Shown: positions 17,532 through 26,940, counted from the stretch's first letter. The stretch is DNA of 64,000 bases from JBCFBK01 sp038562555 (GCA_038562555.1 JBCFBK010000022.1:1-64000); one strand, 5' to 3'. Translations and numbers: made by a program. The notes: generated from the sequence alone by a model not told the origin.

Positions 17532-19100
17532 TTAGTGAACATCCCACCACAAGGGCGTGGATATTTTATCTTCCTTAATTTTCAAAAGATTGACTGCTGC
17601 TTCTGTCGCCTCCTTGTTCGATTGGTACTCAGTTGTCAGGAATGGAAGTCTCCGGATATACTGCTTAGTAGGGTCCGGAATGTCCGGGTTATTGGAATTC
17701 GCAACCGGATACAGGCCAATCGTCGGCCTCCTCCGGTAATCGGCCCATGCTTCCATCCCGTCGGGAAACAGGGCAATCCACTTCTGTAAAGCGATTTGTT
17801 CCAACTGGATCGACTGAACGCTGGTATTGAACAAAACGGGAACATCGCTCAATGCCGAAGAGCTAAGGAAATCGTCCGGGGGTACCGGCGTTGCTGTGCT
17901 GACCAGGTAGGCGTCGATCACGGATTGGTCGGTGATCCCCCATTGGCGCATCGAATGCGTAATCCCGGCTTCATACAGTTCCTTTACAGTCCCGCCCATA
18001 TTCCATCCAAGCAAGGCTCCTTCTGCCCTTAAGAAATACGCCTCTGCCGTGCACATCACATTCGAAGGGGTGGTCAGATAATCGCTGACTCCCCCTGATG
18101 CGGGAGCTGTCCACCGTGGGCCGATGTGGGAATTCGCTTTGACCGAGTTCCGGGCGTCTGCCAACTGGACGGAGTTCAGACCATTCCTTAAACCTTCGAA
18201 TGTGCCCGTATTCATCGCCGGAAGCCAGTACACCGGCAGCCGGGGATCATTCATTCCCTTGAGTACAGACTCCATTGTCGCAGACATTCTGAATTCATTC
18301 CATTCGGACATTTGGGAAATTGAATTCACGTCCTGAATGCTATTCAGGGCAAGGGCATCATCGTCGGGACTCACTTCAAAAACACCCGCAGTGTACGCTG
18401 CTTCCGCTTCTGTTTTGGCCCGGGACGGATCAATAGCCGAAACTCTTACTGCTAAACGTAACCGGAGTGTGTTTGCAAACTTAACCCATTTATCCACGTT
18501 TCCACCATAAATGATATCATAGTTCCCAAAAACGTTTTTCCCCTGCATCCCCTTTAACACCGTAACTGCCGCATCAAGTTTCTTGAAAAAATCGTCATAG
18601 ATTTTATCCTGACTGTCATACGCCACGGACTTCCACGGTATTCCGGCCTCAAAATAAGGCATCGGTCCCCAATAGTCGGTCACCCGGTGCGTCGAATAAA
18701 CCGTCCACAGCAAAGCCAACGCGTATTCGCCCGACGTCGGTTCTGTTTTTTCCATGATCGTTTGCAATTGCGGTAAGGTTTGGACAAAATGGTTTTCCCA
18801 CACCGATCTTGCCCAATCCATTTCGATCTCATACTGATCGGTCGGGAAATAAGATACGCAGTTTGCCACATATTGGGCATATTGGTCGGCGAAAAGGTTT
18901 TGTTCAACCTGCCCGCCCCAGTTAACGGCATCCTGTGCCCTGGTAAAAAGGAAAGGCAATTCGGCAGGGCCAATCTGGGCGAGACTATTCGGATCGGTGT
19001 TAATTTCACTAAAATTGTCGGTGCATGAAATCACTGCGGTGGCGGTCAAAAGTGACATCAGAAACACCCTTCGCTTGATAATTGTATATAAACAGTTCAT
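17532..19100 (-). CDS. SusD-like lipoprotein (SusD_2, PF12771-type)
   Basis: 522 residues, full length for the family. A signal peptide ends in AVISC (Cys26), followed by TDNFSEINTDPNS, the hallmark start of the SusD_2 group. Helical repeat motifs follow (AEAYFLRAEGALLGWNM, IQLEQIALQKWIALFPDGM), ending in the usual FLTTEYQSNKEA. It should bind glycan or another ligand at the cell surface with a SusC partner. The SusC immediately upstream is only a C-terminal stump, so this SusD appears orphaned and may be non-functional. Confidence 0.88.
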   Translation of the reverse strand: MNCLYTIIKRRVFLMSLLTATAVISCTDNFSEINTDPNSLAQIGPAELPFLFTRAQDAVNWGGQVEQNLFADQYAQYVANCVSYFPTDQYEIEMDWARSVWENHFVQTLPQLQTIMEKTEPTSGEYALALLWTVYSTHRVTDYWGPMPYFEAGIPWKSVAYDSQDKIYDDFFKKLDAAVTVLKGMQGKNVFGNYDIIYGGNVDKWVKFANTLRLRLAVRVSAIDPSRAKTEAEAAYTAGVFEVSPDDDALALNSIQDVNSISQMSEWNEFRMSATMESVLKGMNDPRLPVYWLPAMNTGTFEGLRNGLNSVQLADARNSVKANSHIGPRWTAPASGGVSDYLTTPSNVMCTAEAYFLRAEGALLGWNMGGTVKELYEAGITHSMRQWGITDQSVIDAYLVSTATPVPPDDFLSSSALSDVPVLFNTSVQSIQLEQIALQKWIALFPDGMEAWADYRRRPTIGLYPVANSNNPDIPDPTKQYIRRLPFLTTEYQSNKEATEAAVNLLKIKEDKISTPLWWDVH

Positions 19101-19124
19101 AATTGTACTCCTTATTAAGTGACA

Positions 19125-19900
19125 CTAAAAGTTTAAATGAAGATTTACCCCTATGCTCCTGGTGGAAGGCATCCCATACTCAATTCCCTTGAATGTATTC
19201 CCGGTTCCGTATGTAATGTCCGGATCAAACCACATCGTCCTCCTTTTTAGGCCGGGAATATCGAGTTTTGATTTACCCCGGTACAGCCAGAATAAGTTAC
19301 GGGCTACCAACGAGATTTCGGCAGATTTTATGAAGAAGTAATTGGGAACTGGCAGTGAATAACCGATGGAGATTTCACGAACCCTGAAATTTGTTGCGTT
19401 ATAAGCGTAAAATTCACCTGTTCCATGGCGTTTCCCGGAAACGGTTTGCCAGAACTGCTGTGAGGAAATGGCCGCGTTTACCGACTGTCCGCTGGTATTC
19501 ACACCTCCCAGCACCCAGCCTCCTTCCCGGTAAGGCAGTGTACTCTGCGTCAAGCCGCTGTATGACAGATTCATTTCCGTTCCGGATATCGCCACCCCGC
19601 CAATCCGGCCATCCATCAACACTCTTAGCGAGAAATCCTTATATTGGACCGTATTGGTGAGCCCCATCGTGGCATCCGGATTAAAATTGCCAATCAAAGA
19701 CGGTTGTTGTCCTGCTTTGCCTGAAGCAATGGGGAGACCGTTATCGGTTACCAGGAATTGCCCCTTGTCATTGCGCGCCCATTTTGTGGCTACAATATCC
19801 CCGAAGCTTTCGCCCACGACGACCTGCGGTCGTCCTCCCCAGTCACTAAAACTACCCTGGTACACCACACTCAGTCCTTCCGACAACTCGATATTTTCCG
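19125..19900 (-). pseudogene. SusC TonB-dependent transporter, C-terminal stump
   Basis: About 255 residues matching the last quarter of a SusC barrel (DWGGRPQVVVGESFGDIV, NFNPDATMGLTNTVQYKD, VREISIGYSLP, EISLVARNLFWLYRG) and ending in a barrel strand, IGVNLHLNF. There is no signal peptide, STN, carboxypeptidase-like or plug domain. The frame stays open further upstream, but recognisable SusC sequence fades at about 19890-19960, where an unrelated fragment in the opposite orientation begins. About three quarters of the gene is missing. Confidence 0.8.
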
Positions 19901-19939
19901 TTTCGAAATCCCGTTTTTTGATATTGATTCTGAACTCAC

Positions 19940-20363
19940 TTCCTTTCGCGTTGCTGATGGTCTGTATGTTCCGCAGGAAGCCTCCCCAAAAGAAGACAGC
20001 TTTTTCGGTGAAGGAAACGGAAACGGTATTGTTGAGCCGGGAGAGCGTGTCAGCTTTTTGGTTCAGCCAGACAAGGATAAGCCCAACTGGTATGGCTTGA
20101 AGGTCTTTTCAGACGACCCATACATCGATCAGTCGATGGAAGAACGAAAATTTAACAACCGAAATGACTGGTCAGGTGCGATGAGGGCAACGTCCGAGGT
20201 CTTCATCCGGAAGGAATGCCCCGATCAACATCTGATCCGGCTTTACGGTGAATTTGACCACCCCGCGGAAGGCAATATCCCTCATGATAAACAGGGAGCA
20301 ACATCTTTTATACATTTGACTAAACGCGTCTCTTTTAGTGTTCGGGTTCAAAAAAAAAGATAA
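19940..20363 (+). pseudogene. C-terminal fragment of an unidentified protein, inverted relative to its neighbours
   Basis: A plus-strand frame ending with TAA at 20361-20363. It reads as genuine protein from about ADGLYVPQ onward: a calcium-loop-like GEGNGNGIVEPGERVSF, then WYGLKVFSDDPYID and HLIRLYGEFDHP, ending in a lysine-rich tail. There is no start codon or N-terminal domain that fits. The 5' limit is approximate because it meets the SusC stump here. I do not recognise the family. It is probably a leftover of a larger exported enzyme carried in by a rearrangement. Confidence 0.45.
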
Positions 20364-20680
20364 ACCTCAAGTTTTTCATGACCGCCGGTTTCCACCCACA
20401 ACTACGGATATTTGTCTGAACAATCAGTTTCTCACCCCCTGCAAGCAGCAGGCTCACCAGATTTTTAGCTGCCTGCATATTCTCAAAGTCTTCAGGAAGA
20501 CGGCTGTGATCGATATATTCATTATAAATCCACGGGTCGCTCATGCCCAGCACATAACCTTTCCCGTATCAGCATTCGGCTATGATTGTTTGGTCATCTG
20601 CTGTCGGTAAAGGTTTTGCTTTTCCGGCGCAAGTGACGGAAACAATATATCGGGAGGATTTTTTGCCAGGACAGCGTTGG
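20335..20680 (-). pseudogene. Decayed copy of the ThuA/DUF4350-like gene at 58676-59467
   Basis: The frame reads TCAGKAKPLPTADDQTIIAEC, then a TGA stop, then YGKGYVLGMSDPWIYNEYI and HSRLPEDFENMQAAKNLV. It aligns without gaps to the C-terminal quarter of the intact protein at 58676-59467 (GKAKPVLAENGKN, AEARYGKGYVL, DPWIYNEYIGHSRL). It has an internal stop, no N-terminal three quarters, and a changed C-terminal tail that overlaps the inverted fragment on the other strand. It is a clear remnant. Confidence 0.8.
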
Positions 20681-20684
20681 CCAA

Positions 20685-22202
20685 TTAGTGGATTGGCTCC
20701 GGCTTCCAAACCATATCCGGGTCCAACGGATAACTCGGCCGATGAACATGTTTAAAAGGTAATGTCCGCATATCCAGGTTACAAAATCCCGATGTTAAAG
20801 CCATTAAATGAACCGGAGCAATATCCCGCAACTCAGGGTATAAATAGCCCAGTTTAACAACCACTATTTTGAAGTCCAATGGATTTAACCCTACTTCCTT
20901 AAAATCATTCACTTCCACGAAAGAACGCCGTGTATTTAAAATAACTGTTTTCACCCCATCTGTTTCAACAACTGCTGCTCCTCTTTTCGTATCCATTACC
21001 GAATCGGGGGAGAGAAACAAAACTTTCGCTTTTATCGAAAGCGACTTCCCGAAAACATAATCGACTTTTCCGCCCAGATTCAGACTGATATGCGAACCGA
21101 CTCCGGCATGAATGCATTGTCTCAGTGCTTCAGGGTCAACAATACCGGCTACTAATACATTTTTGATTTGATGTCTGACCAAAGCTTCCAACACCTGCGT
21201 GTTATCACCTGGTGCGCCGGCAGTCGTGTTATCACCCGAATCTGATATAAAGACTGTCTTATCCGGGTATTCTTCAGATTTGAGGATCATCTCATCGATC
21301 GATCCTGATGGCACGTCCAATCCTAATTTGTCCCGGCTATTCCAAATTTGCTGAGCCAGACGATTTGCTTCACTTTTTGCTTCATTTCTGTATTTTTTAT
21401 CTTTGGCCACCACAAAAACCCGCATAGCCGAACGCGGCAGGTCGGCCCAACAATAACCGGCAAAAATTGAGGCATCAAGAAGTTCCTCTTTTTTGGCGAC
21501 ATCCGGTATCTGTGCATAGATCGAATGCAGCGGCTCTACCTCGGTAATGCTTTTTTCGCCCGGCACCAGGATCGGAATGATAACACACTCGATATGAGGC
21601 TTCCATCCATATTTCAACGCATCTGCAAGCATTTGTGCAGCTCTTGCTTTCGTCTCGGCGCCATCCCTGTGCGGCGCAGTACGATAGGCTGTGATCAGAT
21701 CAATATGCTTTACAAAGTCGGGTGAAAGATTACCATGGAGGTCAAAACTTCCTGCAATGAGTATGTCTTTGCCTGTCAAATCTCTTATTTTCTGAATGAG
21801 CATAGCCTGTGCGTCTTCATAACCTGCCACATGCAGTGCTCCATGCATATCCATATAGATCCCGTCAAGATGGCCTGCACGCTTTATGCTGTCCAGTATT
21901 TCATTCATAAAATCTTCAAAGGCTGAGCGTTCCACAACCCCTCCCGGCCAGGCATAAGCATGCAGCGTAGGTACGAGTTCAATATTCGCCTTCTTAAAGA
22001 CACCGGCCCATAATTCATCTTTTATTACATCCGCCCCACGCAAAACGCTGAAGTCGGATTCTTTTGTCAAAAGAGTTGAAAATGTATTGGACTCGTGCCT
22101 GATCCCAAGTGTCAACACTCTTTTCTGCCTGGTTTCAGCCTGGCACGAAAAAGCCGAAACCAGAAATAATCCGTATAAGATGTACATTATTAATCGTTTC
22201 AT
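20685..22202 (-). CDS. MlrC-like M81-family metallopeptidase/hydrolase, lipoprotein
   Basis: 505 residues with a lipoprotein signal ending in SAFSC (Cys20). The M81/microcystinase C fold is recognisable from IRHESNTFS, the zinc-site region GSFDLHGNLS (Asp154, His156) and TAPHRDG (His178), and a C-terminal domain with SDSGDNTTAGAPGDNT. Founding members open linear microcystin, but most relatives act on unknown amides or sugar derivatives. It lies 10 bases after the M24-like gene stop and looks co-transcribed with it. A periplasmic or surface role is inferred from the signal. Confidence 0.88.
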   Translation of the reverse strand: MKRLIMYILYGLFLVSAFSCQAETRQKRVLTLGIRHESNTFSTLLTKESDFSVLRGADVIKDELWAGVFKKANIELVPTLHAYAWPGGVVERSAFEDFMNEILDSIKRAGHLDGIYMDMHGALHVAGYEDAQAMLIQKIRDLTGKDILIAGSFDLHGNLSPDFVKHIDLITAYRTAPHRDGAETKARAAQMLADALKYGWKPHIECVIIPILVPGEKSITEVEPLHSIYAQIPDVAKKEELLDASIFAGYCWADLPRSAMRVFVVAKDKKYRNEAKSEANRLAQQIWNSRDKLGLDVPSGSIDEMILKSEEYPDKTVFISDSGDNTTAGAPGDNTQVLEALVRHQIKNVLVAGIVDPEALRQCIHAGVGSHISLNLGGKVDYVFGKSLSIKAKVLFLSPDSVMDTKRGAAVVETDGVKTVILNTRRSFVEVNDFKEVGLNPLDFKIVVVKLGYLYPELRDIAPVHLMALTSGFCNLDMRTLPFKHVHRPSYPLDPDMVWKPEPIH

Positions 22203-22212
22203 TATTTGATAT

Positions 22213-23625
22213 TTAAGGATTAAGACTTAATACCTGTTTGTAATTCAGGAAAAAAGGAGGAACAATGCCAGGTATATTCGATAAAGGCAGAATCTCCTGC
22301 GGAAGAGAGAACCCCAATTCTCCCATCATGAATTTGCGTCGTTGCATGCATCGGTCATAAACATCAGGATACTGTTCTTTCAGGCTGTTTTGCAGAACCA
22401 CATCGGCAATGATAACACCTTCTTCCATCCTTGATGAAAAATAGTTCTTCGAACGGGGAATAATATCAACCTGCATATACATTCCCGACCGGATTTCATC
22501 CTCCGAATCTTGACAGATGGGGGAACTGACCCATTCGTCATAATGGATCAGATGGCCGGGGTTTAGGAATACCGCAAAATCTTCGAAAGGAAGATAAGCA
22601 TCTATAATTTCCCGCAGAACTTTTCCTTTAATCCCTATTTTCAGATTCTCATACCATTTGGCACAAGCATAAAAGTAGGGAGCCGCAAACTTCTCAACAT
22701 ATCCTTTTGCCGAATCGGGCAGATCATCTTCGCTGGCAGCAACCCATCCTGCCCGGCAGATGTTGCTGCCCCAATAACCAATACCTGTTGAACATGGTTC
22801 TCCTTTTTTAATGATGGCTCCAACAGGACTGGATAAACCAATATGCTGATTCCCGCTGCTTTTCATTCCCATATAGCAATTCAGAGGAAATCCGGTATAT
22901 TGATATTCTTTCATCAACTCAAAATCCGTTATATTACATCTGAAATTTTTAAACAGGTTTTTAATCCCTTCAGAAGCCATGATATTGGAATATTCAAAAA
23001 AAGCAATTTCCCTGACCGAACATCGTGTCCTCAGACCGTACCGGGGAGACATCAGCAAATCTGTCGCATTTACGACATGATCGTTCCCGCAAACTGAACG
23101 AAGGATCTCTACAATATAAGACGGTATTTCTATTATTTTTTCAGGATTGGAAAATTCAACATCTGAGAAGTATTTCCATCCAACACATCCTATTTTCGAA
23201 CTCCTGTTTATACCTTCATCTTCAAATATTGATTTTAACGGCCTGCTATTGTCTTTTGGCTGGCTGATAAGCGAGAAAGACTGATATCTTTCATGTCTTA
23301 ATTTTCCGCTGCTATGTAAAGGTGACATAGCCAGATGTGCAACACATTCATTTCCAACCAGGAGCAAAGGTGTATCTTCCTTTTTAATAATCAGCAAGGC
23401 TTCTTCAAACCGGGGATCGAAATGAATCAGGTACATCAGGTTTGCAAAATGCTCGCGGTCTCCGTAAACAACAAGATGAGTTAAACCCCGGGAGTCCATT
23501 AAATCACGACATTCCTGAAGTCTTTCCCCGATCTCAGACGCCAATGGTTCAGGAATTATCTTGTTAGCCGGCGTTCCGAAATCGGGCCAGTCTATTTCTT
23601 TCAAAAACACGCTCTTATTTTCCAT
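22213..23625 (-). CDS. M24/creatinase-fold protein with altered metal site
   Basis: 470 residues and no signal peptide. A creatinase-like N-terminal domain (about 30-190) is followed by a pita-bread M24-like domain. In active M24 enzymes the metal site uses two Asp, one His and two Glu. Here the first pair falls in STGIGYWGSNICRAGW, where both Asp are absent. The later segments keep His (NPGHLIHYDEW) and a Glu (RMEEGVIIAD) and have Asp for Glu in QVDIIP. It is probably not a standard metallo-aminopeptidase. Creatinase itself works without metal, so a hydrolase on a small substrate remains possible. It sits between GH105 and the MlrC-like gene in a glycan locus. Confidence 0.75.
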   Translation of the reverse strand: MENKSVFLKEIDWPDFGTPANKIIPEPLASEIGERLQECRDLMDSRGLTHLVVYGDREHFANLMYLIHFDPRFEEALLIIKKEDTPLLLVGNECVAHLAMSPLHSSGKLRHERYQSFSLISQPKDNSRPLKSIFEDEGINRSSKIGCVGWKYFSDVEFSNPEKIIEIPSYIVEILRSVCGNDHVVNATDLLMSPRYGLRTRCSVREIAFFEYSNIMASEGIKNLFKNFRCNITDFELMKEYQYTGFPLNCYMGMKSSGNQHIGLSSPVGAIIKKGEPCSTGIGYWGSNICRAGWVAASEDDLPDSAKGYVEKFAAPYFYACAKWYENLKIGIKGKVLREIIDAYLPFEDFAVFLNPGHLIHYDEWVSSPICQDSEDEIRSGMYMQVDIIPRSKNYFSSRMEEGVIIADVVLQNSLKEQYPDVYDRCMQRRKFMMGELGFSLPQEILPLSNIPGIVPPFFLNYKQVLSLNP

Positions 23626-23743
23626 AACTTATTGGAATTATATTTTCAATCAGGATATAAAAAGCCGGATGGTGATTAAGTTCCTCATGCATGTTCAATA
23701 TATATTAGGTTTATCGGGATCCCCATTCAACTTTTCCATCCTG

Positions 23744-24838
23744 TCATTTTGACACAAGCTTGCAGACTTCACTTGCAGCCATTAAAAAAGCCCCGGAGCC
23801 GTAGGCTTCACTGTCGCCAGCCTTAACATCGTCAGGTGCGTCACCCACCTGTTGTACATATCCCAGCCGGCCATCCTGATCAATATGCCCGACCAACACG
23901 GTCCATGCTTTCATTACAGTCATCTCGTATGCCTCACGGTCAAGTAAACCACTATTAACCCCATAGGCCAGTGCATAACAATAAAACGCCGTTCCGCTCG
24001 ACTCCATGCCTCCGTAATGGGAGTCATCCAGTAAACTGCTCGGCCAATATCCTTCTTTTAACTGCAGTTGCTTAATTTTTGCAGCCATCTCCTTATATAA
24101 ATTTTCATAGAATATCCTTCCGGGATAATCTTTGGGTATGACCTCCAGTACTTTTGCAAGACCTCCCATCACCCAGCCATTCCCTCTTGACCAGAACACC
24201 TTTTTACCGCCGGGTGTCTTCTGCTGAAAATATCTGTCATCACGAAAATAAAGATGTTCATTGCTGTCGTACAGATACTGATGCGTAATAGTCCATAATT
24301 CGTCCATTTTATCCAGGTATTTTATTTCACCGCTTATCGCCGCATATTTGGCGAATGCAGGTGGGGCCATAAAAAGAGCATCACACCAACTCCACCAGTT
24401 CCACCAGTAACGGTTACCGGAGAACGTTACATCAGGTTCCCGTGGCGTGCGGTCAAAACCGGCATCCAGACAATAGACCGTTTTATCAATCATTTTGGGA
24501 TCACCAATCAGTGAATACAAATCCAGGTACATATGCGAAATCGCCAGCACATTGGCATCGTACGGACGCGGACGAACCGACCAGTTGTACTGGTTGCCCA
24601 TATCGGTCATGGCCTTCAGGTATTTGATCTTTGGATCTGCTTTGTATAAATCCACCAGCCCGGAGTAATAAGCCCCGTATTCCCAGTCCCACAGATCCAC
24701 TCCGGTAGGGTGTTGCTGCTGCCAGTCGAAAACACGTTCGGCTGCTTCCAAAACCGATCTCTTTGAGATTGAGGCAGCATTGATGTTAAGGACTTCACCG
24801 CAAATAATTAATATCAGAAGGACTTTTTTTATTTCCAT
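23744..24838 (-). CDS. GH105 unsaturated rhamnogalacturonyl/uronyl hydrolase, secreted
   Basis: 364 residues with an N-terminal signal peptide. The (alpha/alpha)6 barrel carries the catalytic Asp153 in WSWCDALFMAPP and the active-site segment SRGNGWVMGGL (RGNGW at 218-222), as in the YesR/YteR family. It hydrates and cleaves the 4,5-unsaturated uronic acid at the non-reducing end of lyase products. It follows the heparinase II/III-like gene by about 50 bases, which suits a lyase-then-hydrolase pathway in the periplasm. Confidence 0.93.
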   Translation of the reverse strand: MEIKKVLLILIICGEVLNINAASISKRSVLEAAERVFDWQQQHPTGVDLWDWEYGAYYSGLVDLYKADPKIKYLKAMTDMGNQYNWSVRPRPYDANVLAISHMYLDLYSLIGDPKMIDKTVYCLDAGFDRTPREPDVTFSGNRYWWNWWSWCDALFMAPPAFAKYAAISGEIKYLDKMDELWTITHQYLYDSNEHLYFRDDRYFQQKTPGGKKVFWSRGNGWVMGGLAKVLEVIPKDYPGRIFYENLYKEMAAKIKQLQLKEGYWPSSLLDDSHYGGMESSGTAFYCYALAYGVNSGLLDREAYEMTVMKAWTVLVGHIDQDGRLGYVQQVGDAPDDVKAGDSEAYGSGAFLMAASEVCKLVSK

Positions 24839-24891
24839 CTTGTTCGTTTATTGATTTATAAAATTACAAAAAGCGTAACCTGCCTACACTG

Positions 24892-26802
24892 TTATTTCCC
24901 CGCGCTATTACTGATTGTAAAGACATATTTCCCTGAAAGCTGCATCTGTTTGGCATTCAATGACAACCGGTAAATCTGTTCACCCCAGACATTTGACAAG
25001 CGCTTGTCGGTCAATGGTATTCCTTTTACATCAGGTGTAAATTGATCATCATTGTATGCCATTTTCAGCATGGTCCCGTCTTTTTCAAGGATCACGATTC
25101 CGGGTACAGAGATATCGGGCTTTGCCCACATAAGGAAATTCACCTGATTCAGCTCTTTTGTTTCACTTAACCGGAATTCATCCTGAATGGTCAATCCGCC
25201 TTTTGATTCCAGCAGATAAGTTCGCTCCCACTTTTCCACTGCAGCCTCATCCGGATAAGCTTTTGCCAGTTCGAGTGAAAACCGTGACCGCTTCACATCA
25301 AACGATGCCCCTTCGGCCTTGTATTGGGCCCCAGGCGACTGGGATACCCCGTTGATCATAGGTAAATTGTGGTAATCGCTCTGCATGGTCCAAATGTTGT
25401 ATCGTTCGCTGCTGAATGTCTGCCGGGTATAAATGCCCACTCCTGCATCGATAATTACAGGAACTTGATTAAAATAAAGAATGAAAGAGCCAACATCATT
25501 ATGATTGTGACTTTCGTTATTATAACCTCCTTTTGCTGCGAAAAAAAATCCGGACTGATCACGCATATAGCAAAACTCTGTCTGGGGATACCAGACTGAA
25601 TTGATCTGAGGCAGCGCCGCCGGGGTATTTACCATGTCTTCATGGAAATACAGGTTTTCCAGGGTTCTGTACATATCGCGCCCGGCGTCATAAACAAGCT
25701 TTTTATCCTGCCCGTACAACCAGGCCGCAAACTGTTGCATTTTACGGCTCTGAACTGCTTTCCCGTAACGAAAAATCAGTCCTCTGTCTCCACCTCCTCT
25801 GGCCGAAGCATCAGCAAAGTTTACGACCCAGCCGTTACCGATATACGAATTTGTAATGTACTCTCCCATACTCCTGATCAGGGGCAAATCAAAAACAGCT
25901 ACTTTTCCGACTGTAGCTGTATTTAAGAGTTGCAGGTAATCATAGAGTTTCCCGGCTGCTAGTCCCCAATAGGAAGGACCTTCTTCACAGGCCCCATCGC
26001 TTTTTACGTAATTGATGTATTTATCGACTGAGATCATCGTGCGGTAAACAGCTTCAGCCAGTTTAACCGGATCATTTTCCATCAATAAAAAACAGGATAA
26101 TACGTTAAAATTACACCAGGGATTCCAGTTGTTGACCATGGTTGTTGGAGTTGCATTAAATCCCTGCCACCAAAAGTCGTCCCGGTTCATATAGGGATCG
26201 AGAACCCGCCTCCGGACGTTCTCCTGCAACCGTTCTGAGACCAAAGGATTCACCTTGTCCAGTTCATTCTTCAGAAAATAATAAGTCCATGCCAGGAAAG
26301 ATCCCAGATCTCCGGTAGTGAGATCAATGACAGGATCCTGGTATGAAGGTAATCCAACAACAGCCGATAAAGCCCATGATGTCATCTCGCAGGTATACCA
26401 CACCCCGTTTATGATCTGGTCGATGAAACGGCCCTTTCCTTCAGCCAGTTCCGCGAGCACCAGGGAGGCCAGGGCTGTATTGTTTTCGCCAAAAGGTTCT
26501 TCCATCACCTGCCTTGACCCGCTCCTTCCGAATTCCAGGTATTCCGTGGCCTTAACCACCTTCCATTCGTAAGAAAGCGCCTCTTCCCCTTTTTTGATCA
26601 TGTGATCCTTAAATTCTCCGGTCAGGGCATCCCATCCTTTACGGTCAGTGTATTCAGGGTATTTTACCCATTTTTGATCCAGGACCAGCCAGTTTTTCAG
26701 CCCGGCAAGAGGCGCTTTCTGTTGAAGAATATCTCTGTACTCATGGCCCGTACTTAAAAGCGTACTGATAAACAGCAAAATAAAAAATATGATTTTTCTC
26801 AT
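24892..26802 (-). CDS. Heparinase II/III-like polysaccharide lyase, secreted
   Basis: 636 residues with a signal peptide. The N-terminal alpha-toroid (about 40-390) holds NNWNPWCNFN (224-233) and EEGPSYWG (273-280). The C-terminal beta-sandwich domain has SHNHNDVGSF (431-440) and MQSDYHNLP (473-481), with candidate catalytic and metal-site His, Tyr and Asn residues. Such proteins cleave uronic-acid glycosidic bonds by beta-elimination (heparin, alginate, ulvan or bacterial polymers). The PL family cannot be fixed from sequence alone. It starts 138 bases after the SusD stop, beyond a terminator-like hairpin. It is related to, but clearly diverged from, the two lyases at 44793-48808. Confidence 0.9.
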   Translation of the reverse strand: MRKIIFFILLFISTLLSTGHEYRDILQQKAPLAGLKNWLVLDQKWVKYPEYTDRKGWDALTGEFKDHMIKKGEEALSYEWKVVKATEYLEFGRSGSRQVMEEPFGENNTALASLVLAELAEGKGRFIDQIINGVWYTCEMTSWALSAVVGLPSYQDPVIDLTTGDLGSFLAWTYYFLKNELDKVNPLVSERLQENVRRRVLDPYMNRDDFWWQGFNATPTTMVNNWNPWCNFNVLSCFLLMENDPVKLAEAVYRTMISVDKYINYVKSDGACEEGPSYWGLAAGKLYDYLQLLNTATVGKVAVFDLPLIRSMGEYITNSYIGNGWVVNFADASARGGGDRGLIFRYGKAVQSRKMQQFAAWLYGQDKKLVYDAGRDMYRTLENLYFHEDMVNTPAALPQINSVWYPQTEFCYMRDQSGFFFAAKGGYNNESHNHNDVGSFILYFNQVPVIIDAGVGIYTRQTFSSERYNIWTMQSDYHNLPMINGVSQSPGAQYKAEGASFDVKRSRFSLELAKAYPDEAAVEKWERTYLLESKGGLTIQDEFRLSETKELNQVNFLMWAKPDISVPGIVILEKDGTMLKMAYNDDQFTPDVKGIPLTDKRLSNVWGEQIYRLSLNAKQMQLSGKYVFTISNSAGK

Positions 26803-26824
26803 TACTGATCAAATTAAAATCATT

Positions 26825-26861
26825 AAAAAGGAACCTGCCGCGCATGTACAGGCTCCTTTTT
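26825..26861 (-). terminator. Terminator-like hairpin between susD and the lyase gene
   Basis: Thirteen-base arms (26825-26837 and 26849-26861) pair with one G-T mismatch around an 11-base loop. The outer part of the arms is an A-run facing a T-run. It lies in the 138-base gap between SusD and the heparinase-like gene, so transcripts from the SusC promoter may partly end here. Confidence 0.75.
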
Positions 26862-26940
26862 CAACCGGATTCTTTCCTGTTTTATCCGTTCAACAACAGG
26901 ATCGGACTTGTCAATTTATGATCAAACAGATCCTGCTTTA

